The notes under the pieces: generated by a model
The model's database searches: none
Seen by the model: only the letters and a program-made list of their open reading frames with translations
What the model was told of the DNA's origin: nothing
Part shown: positions 61,510-64,000 of the stretch, piece by piece
Position numbering within the stretch: position 1 is the stretch's first letter
Layout: the number at the start of each line of letters is the position of its first letter
NCBI GenBank assembly: GCA_021786295.1
Contig: JAJYNO010000029.1
Location: forward strand, 1 to 64,000
Reading direction: 5' to 3'
Length of the DNA: 64,000 nt
Source of the DNA: a bacterium
GTDB taxonomy: Bacteria > Elusimicrobiota > Elusimicrobia > Elusimicrobiales > UBA9959
Made by a program: the position numbers and the translations under genes

Positions 61510-63573
61510 ATGAAAGTCCCACGCGCCAGCCTTACCCTGCCAGGCCTGTTGAGAGCCTCGCTGCTCCTCCTGGCGGCGGCGCTGCTGTTCGTGCCGGCCG
61601 CCCTCCGCACCGGGATATATCTCAAGGTGGAGGTGGCGGCGGGCCTGGCCACCCTGCTGTCCGTGCTGTTCGTCCGCCCGTCCCGCTCTCCCGCCCTGAA
61701 CCTAGCCGTGGCCGGACTGCTGGCGGGCGATATCCTCAACACCCGCAGATACCTGCTCCCGGATTTTCCGGGTCCGCAGATGACGATAATGGCCGCGGCC
61801 TATCTGCTCTATACCCTGGCCGCTGCCTACCTGCTGCTGCGCGCGTATTACGACAGCGGACCGCGGGAAAGGACGGAGACCGGGGCGCTGCTGGGACTGT
61901 CCGTCTGTTTCGCCTTCCTGCAGCTGAAATACGTGTTCGTGCCGGCCTCCGCTCTCTACCGGTTCCCGTACTTCCTGAACGTGCTGGTCACGCTCCACAC
62001 CATGGCCGAATCGCTCGTTCTCGCGCTCGCGGTGCTGCTGGGGATGAGGGCGCGCTCGCGCTACTGGTTCTATCTGCTGAACGGGTTCACGCTGCTGCCG
62101 CTCGCCTCTTTCGCGTTCGGCTACGACATAGCCGCCGACAAGGGCGTGCCCTTCTCCGAGTACGGCTGGGTGCTCGGGCTGCTTTCCCTGCTGGCGGCCC
62201 AGACCTACGCCCAGGGCGAGGGGCCGCATTTCGCCAGCTGGAGCAGCGTCAGGGTGCGGCTCGTGTGGTTCGTTTCCTCCGTTTCGGCGTCGCTGCTGCT
62301 GCTGCTCTACCTGATGCAGGACCTCGTCGCCAAGGACGCCTTCCGCCTCACCTCCTCCCTCTTCTTCGTGCTTTACGGCGCCTGGCTGATCGCCAATCTC
62401 ATAGCCTTCAGGGTCTCGGAGGATATCAACGCTCTGCTCGAGGGGCTGGAGGGGCCTGGGCCGGCCGGCGGCGTAGGCTTCAGGCTGGTGGTTTCGGAGG
62501 CGGAGCTCTTCGCGGAGAGGCTGAAAGCCGCCTACGCCACGATAAAGTTGCAGTCGCAGCTGGCCGCGCTGGCGGAGGTGTCTGCGCAGGTGGCCCACGA
62601 CATACGCAGTCCTCTGGCCGCCCTGGATTCCGCCCTCAGGGACGTGCCGCAGCTCCCGGACGAGAAGCGCCTGCTGATACGCGGCGCCGCCGGCAGGATC
62701 CGCGATATAGCCGAGGACCTGCTTGAGAAGAACGGCGGCCGCAGACGGCCCGAACCCTGCAGGCTCGCGGAACTGATAAGGACGGTTGTGGCGGAGAAAC
62801 AGGCGCAGTTCCGGGGGCGCGGCGGGGTCGCAATCGTCTTCTCCGCCGGCCGGGACCAGGACGGCCTGCTGGCTGCGGCCGTTCCGGCTGACCTGGGCCG
62901 CGTCCTCTCGAATCTGATAAACAACGGCGTGGAGGCGCTGCGGGGCGGCGGCACGGTGACGGTGTCGCTTTCCGCGGAGGGGGAAGAGGCCGTCGTCGCC
63001 GTCGGCGATACCGGCAGGGGCATTCCGCCGGAGGTGCTGGCTTCGCTTGGCCGCAGAGGAAAGACCTACGGCAAGGAGGGAGGCTCCGGCCTCGGGCTGT
63101 ACCACGCCATGACCACCGTGGAGAGCTGGGGCGGCAGGCTTTCCATGGATTCCGAACAGGGAAAAGGCACCACCGTGACGCTGAGGCTCACGCGGGTGCA
63201 GGCGCCGCCGAGCGCCGCCGCTGGGCCCGGGAAAAGAACGGGGAAGTGCGGCGCCAGGGCCGTGCTGCTGGACGACGACGCCCTGGTCAGGCTAAACTGG
63301 GGGGTCTCCGCCCGGTCCGCCGGAGTGGAGCTGGCGACGTACGAGAACGGAGAAGAACTCCTCTCGGGCTCCTCGGAACTGCCGGCCGACACCGCGTTCT
63401 ATATAGACTCCGAGCTGGGGGGCGGCGAGTCCGGGGTGGAAGTCGCCGCCAAGCTGCGCGAGAAAGGCTTTTCCGATATCACCATGGCCACCGGTTCCGG
63501 GCCCGAGAACTTCGCCAGTCTTCCGTGGCTCAAGGTCGCCGGCAAAGAGCCTCCCTGGGAGAGCGCCGGCTGA
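61510..63573 (+). CDS. Hybrid sensor histidine kinase with multi-helix membrane sensor and C-terminal receiver
   Basis: 687 residues. About eight membrane helices fill residues 10-300. A dimerisation domain with SAQVAHDIRSPLAALDS (H363) follows, then a HATPase domain with N box NLINNGVEALRG, G1 VGDTGRGIPP and G2 GGSGLGLYHAM. Residues about 580-687 form a receiver: LLDDDALVRLNW, D633 in FYIDSELGG, the Thr in MATGSG and Lys in KVAGKEPPW. No cognate regulator is visible, so output may go to a histidine phosphotransferase elsewhere. It starts 25 bases after the LuxC-PaaK gene and is probably in the same operon. Confidence 0.88.
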   Translation: MKVPRASLTLPGLLRASLLLLAAALLFVPAALRTGIYLKVEVAAGLATLLSVLFVRPSRSPALNLAVAGLLAGDILNTRRYLLPDFPGPQMTIMAAAYLLYTLAAAYLLLRAYYDSGPRERTETGALLGLSVCFAFLQLKYVFVPASALYRFPYFLNVLVTLHTMAESLVLALAVLLGMRARSRYWFYLLNGFTLLPLASFAFGYDIAADKGVPFSEYGWVLGLLSLLAAQTYAQGEGPHFASWSSVRVRLVWFVSSVSASLLLLLYLMQDLVAKDAFRLTSSLFFVLYGAWLIANLIAFRVSEDINALLEGLEGPGPAGGVGFRLVVSEAELFAERLKAAYATIKLQSQLAALAEVSAQVAHDIRSPLAALDSALRDVPQLPDEKRLLIRGAAGRIRDIAEDLLEKNGGRRRPEPCRLAELIRTVVAEKQAQFRGRGGVAIVFSAGRDQDGLLAAAVPADLGRVLSNLINNGVEALRGGGTVTVSLSAEGEEAVVAVGDTGRGIPPEVLASLGRRGKTYGKEGGSGLGLYHAMTTVESWGGRLSMDSEQGKGTTVTLRLTRVQAPPSAAAGPGKRTGKCGARAVLLDDDALVRLNWGVSARSAGVELATYENGEELLSGSSELPADTAFYIDSELGGGESGVEVAAKLREKGFSDITMATGSGPENFASLPWLKVAGKEPPWESAG

Positions 63574-63648
63574 GCTCCGGCCTCCGCCGCGGTCCGTCCG
63601 ACGACCGTAGCCAGGCCGCGGCCGCCGGGTTTTTGCTATCATTCGTGG

Positions 63649-64000
63649 ATGAAACTTTCCCCGCGGCGGCTGCGCGCGCCGCTGGTCTTCCTGGCCGCGT
63701 TCGCGCTGCGGGCGGCGTTCCTGCTGCAGTGGCTGCGGCTGCCCTATCTCGGCGCTCTCAACTCCGATGCCTGGTCCTACGACAGGTGGGCCATGGCGAT
63801 AGCCCGCGGCGGCCTAGTCCGTTCAGCCGCCTTCTCGCAGTCGCCGCTCTATCCCTATCTTCTGGGGGGGGGTTACAGGCTCTTCGGGCATCATGTCGCG
63901 GGGGCGCTCTGGCTGCAGGTCCTGGCCGATTCGCTGACCTGCGTGCTGGCGATGAGGCTGGGCGAGCGCGCCTTCGGGGAGCGGGCGGGACTATGGACCG
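63649..64000 (+). CDS. GT39/ArnT-like membrane glycosyltransferase, N-terminal part
   Basis: ATG at 63649 and an open frame of 117 codons to the window edge. The first helix (RAPLVFLAAFALRAAFLLQWL) is followed by NSDAWSYDRWAMAIARGG, where the acidic residues match the catalytic first-loop Asp of the GT39/PMT-like family. SPLYPYLLGGGYRLFGHHVAGALWLQ and a second helix also fit. These enzymes use polyprenyl-phosphate sugars on the periplasmic side. TATCAT at 63637-63642 is a possible -10, which would make the mRNA nearly leaderless. The rest lies outside the window. Confidence 0.7.
   Translation, partial: MKLSPRRLRAPLVFLAAFALRAAFLLQWLRLPYLGALNSDAWSYDRWAMAIARGGLVRSAAFSQSPLYPYLLGGGYRLFGHHVAGALWLQVLADSLTCVLAMRLGERAFGERAGLWT

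Noticed and set aside
59142-61742. 866-residue open frame on the minus strand opposite the LuxC-PaaK gene
   Set aside because: Shadow of a gene with clear motifs. High GC third positions leave long stop-free antisense frames throughout this window.

Overview
The window is 64 kb of GC-rich (about 65%), densely coding DNA from a Gram-negative-type bacterium. It has lipoprotein signals, a Wza-like outer-membrane exporter, periplasmic enzymes and an LPS/capsule-type cluster. No rRNA, tRNA, CRISPR array, integrase or intact insertion sequence was seen. Gene content and style (NHL-propeller secreted proteins, HEAT plus permuted NlpC/P60 protein, GNAT/LuxE/LuxC cassette, recurring GGTCTAAAG-type hairpins) would fit an uncultured lineage such as Elusimicrobiota. 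That placement is inference only.

Layout. 1-1.4 kb: tail of a bL25-like ribosomal protein gene, pth and two small ORFs. 1.4-3.4 kb (minus): a CcmI-like periplasmic domain protein and an HD-GYP protein. 3.6-10.3 kb (plus): a giant coiled-coil protein, a second repeat-built coiled-coil protein and a small membrane coiled-coil protein. 10.3-32.4 kb: a large surface polysaccharide cluster with Wza-like exporter, Wzc-like copolymerase/tyrosine kinase, O-antigen ligase/polymerase-like protein, Wzm/Wzt ABC exporter, many GT2/GT4 glycosyltransferases, methyltransferases, a CDP-alcohol phosphotransferase, a WbqC protein and an asparagine synthetase fused to a glycosyltransferase. 32.7-37.8 kb (minus): a thiamin operon thiC-D-S-G-H-E under a TPP riboswitch, with a REP-like inverted repeat at the 3' end of thiE. 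38-43 kb: secreted HNH nuclease, HEAT/permuted NlpC-P60 protein, membrane phosphoesterase, DUF2914 protein and a broken EamA transporter. 42.9-51.2 kb (minus): ornithine carbamoyltransferase, RtcB with archease, class I fumarase and a three-subunit succinate dehydrogenase/fumarate reductase. 51.4-56.4 kb: an 1155-residue NHL/FN3/transglutaminase-like/TPR secreted protein, a small secreted protein and a lipoprotein. 56.5-63.6 kb: GNAT, LuxE, a LuxC-PaaK fusion and a hybrid histidine kinase. The window closes inside a GT39-like membrane protein.

How the genes work together. The polysaccharide cluster holds enzymes to assemble a methylated surface glycan, export it by ABC transporter and pass it through the envelope. 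The coiled-coil trio sits directly upstream in the same direction and may be a scaffold for it (inference). The thiamin genes form a feedback-regulated pathway lacking thiF here. Sdh/Frd and fumarase cover the succinate-fumarate-malate steps. The lux-like cassette has the parts to activate, hold and reduce an acyl group to an aldehyde, without luciferase. It has its own promoter overlapped by a perfect inverted repeat. The strongest candidates for something undescribed are this cassette, the AsnB-GT4 fusion and the coiled-coil trio.
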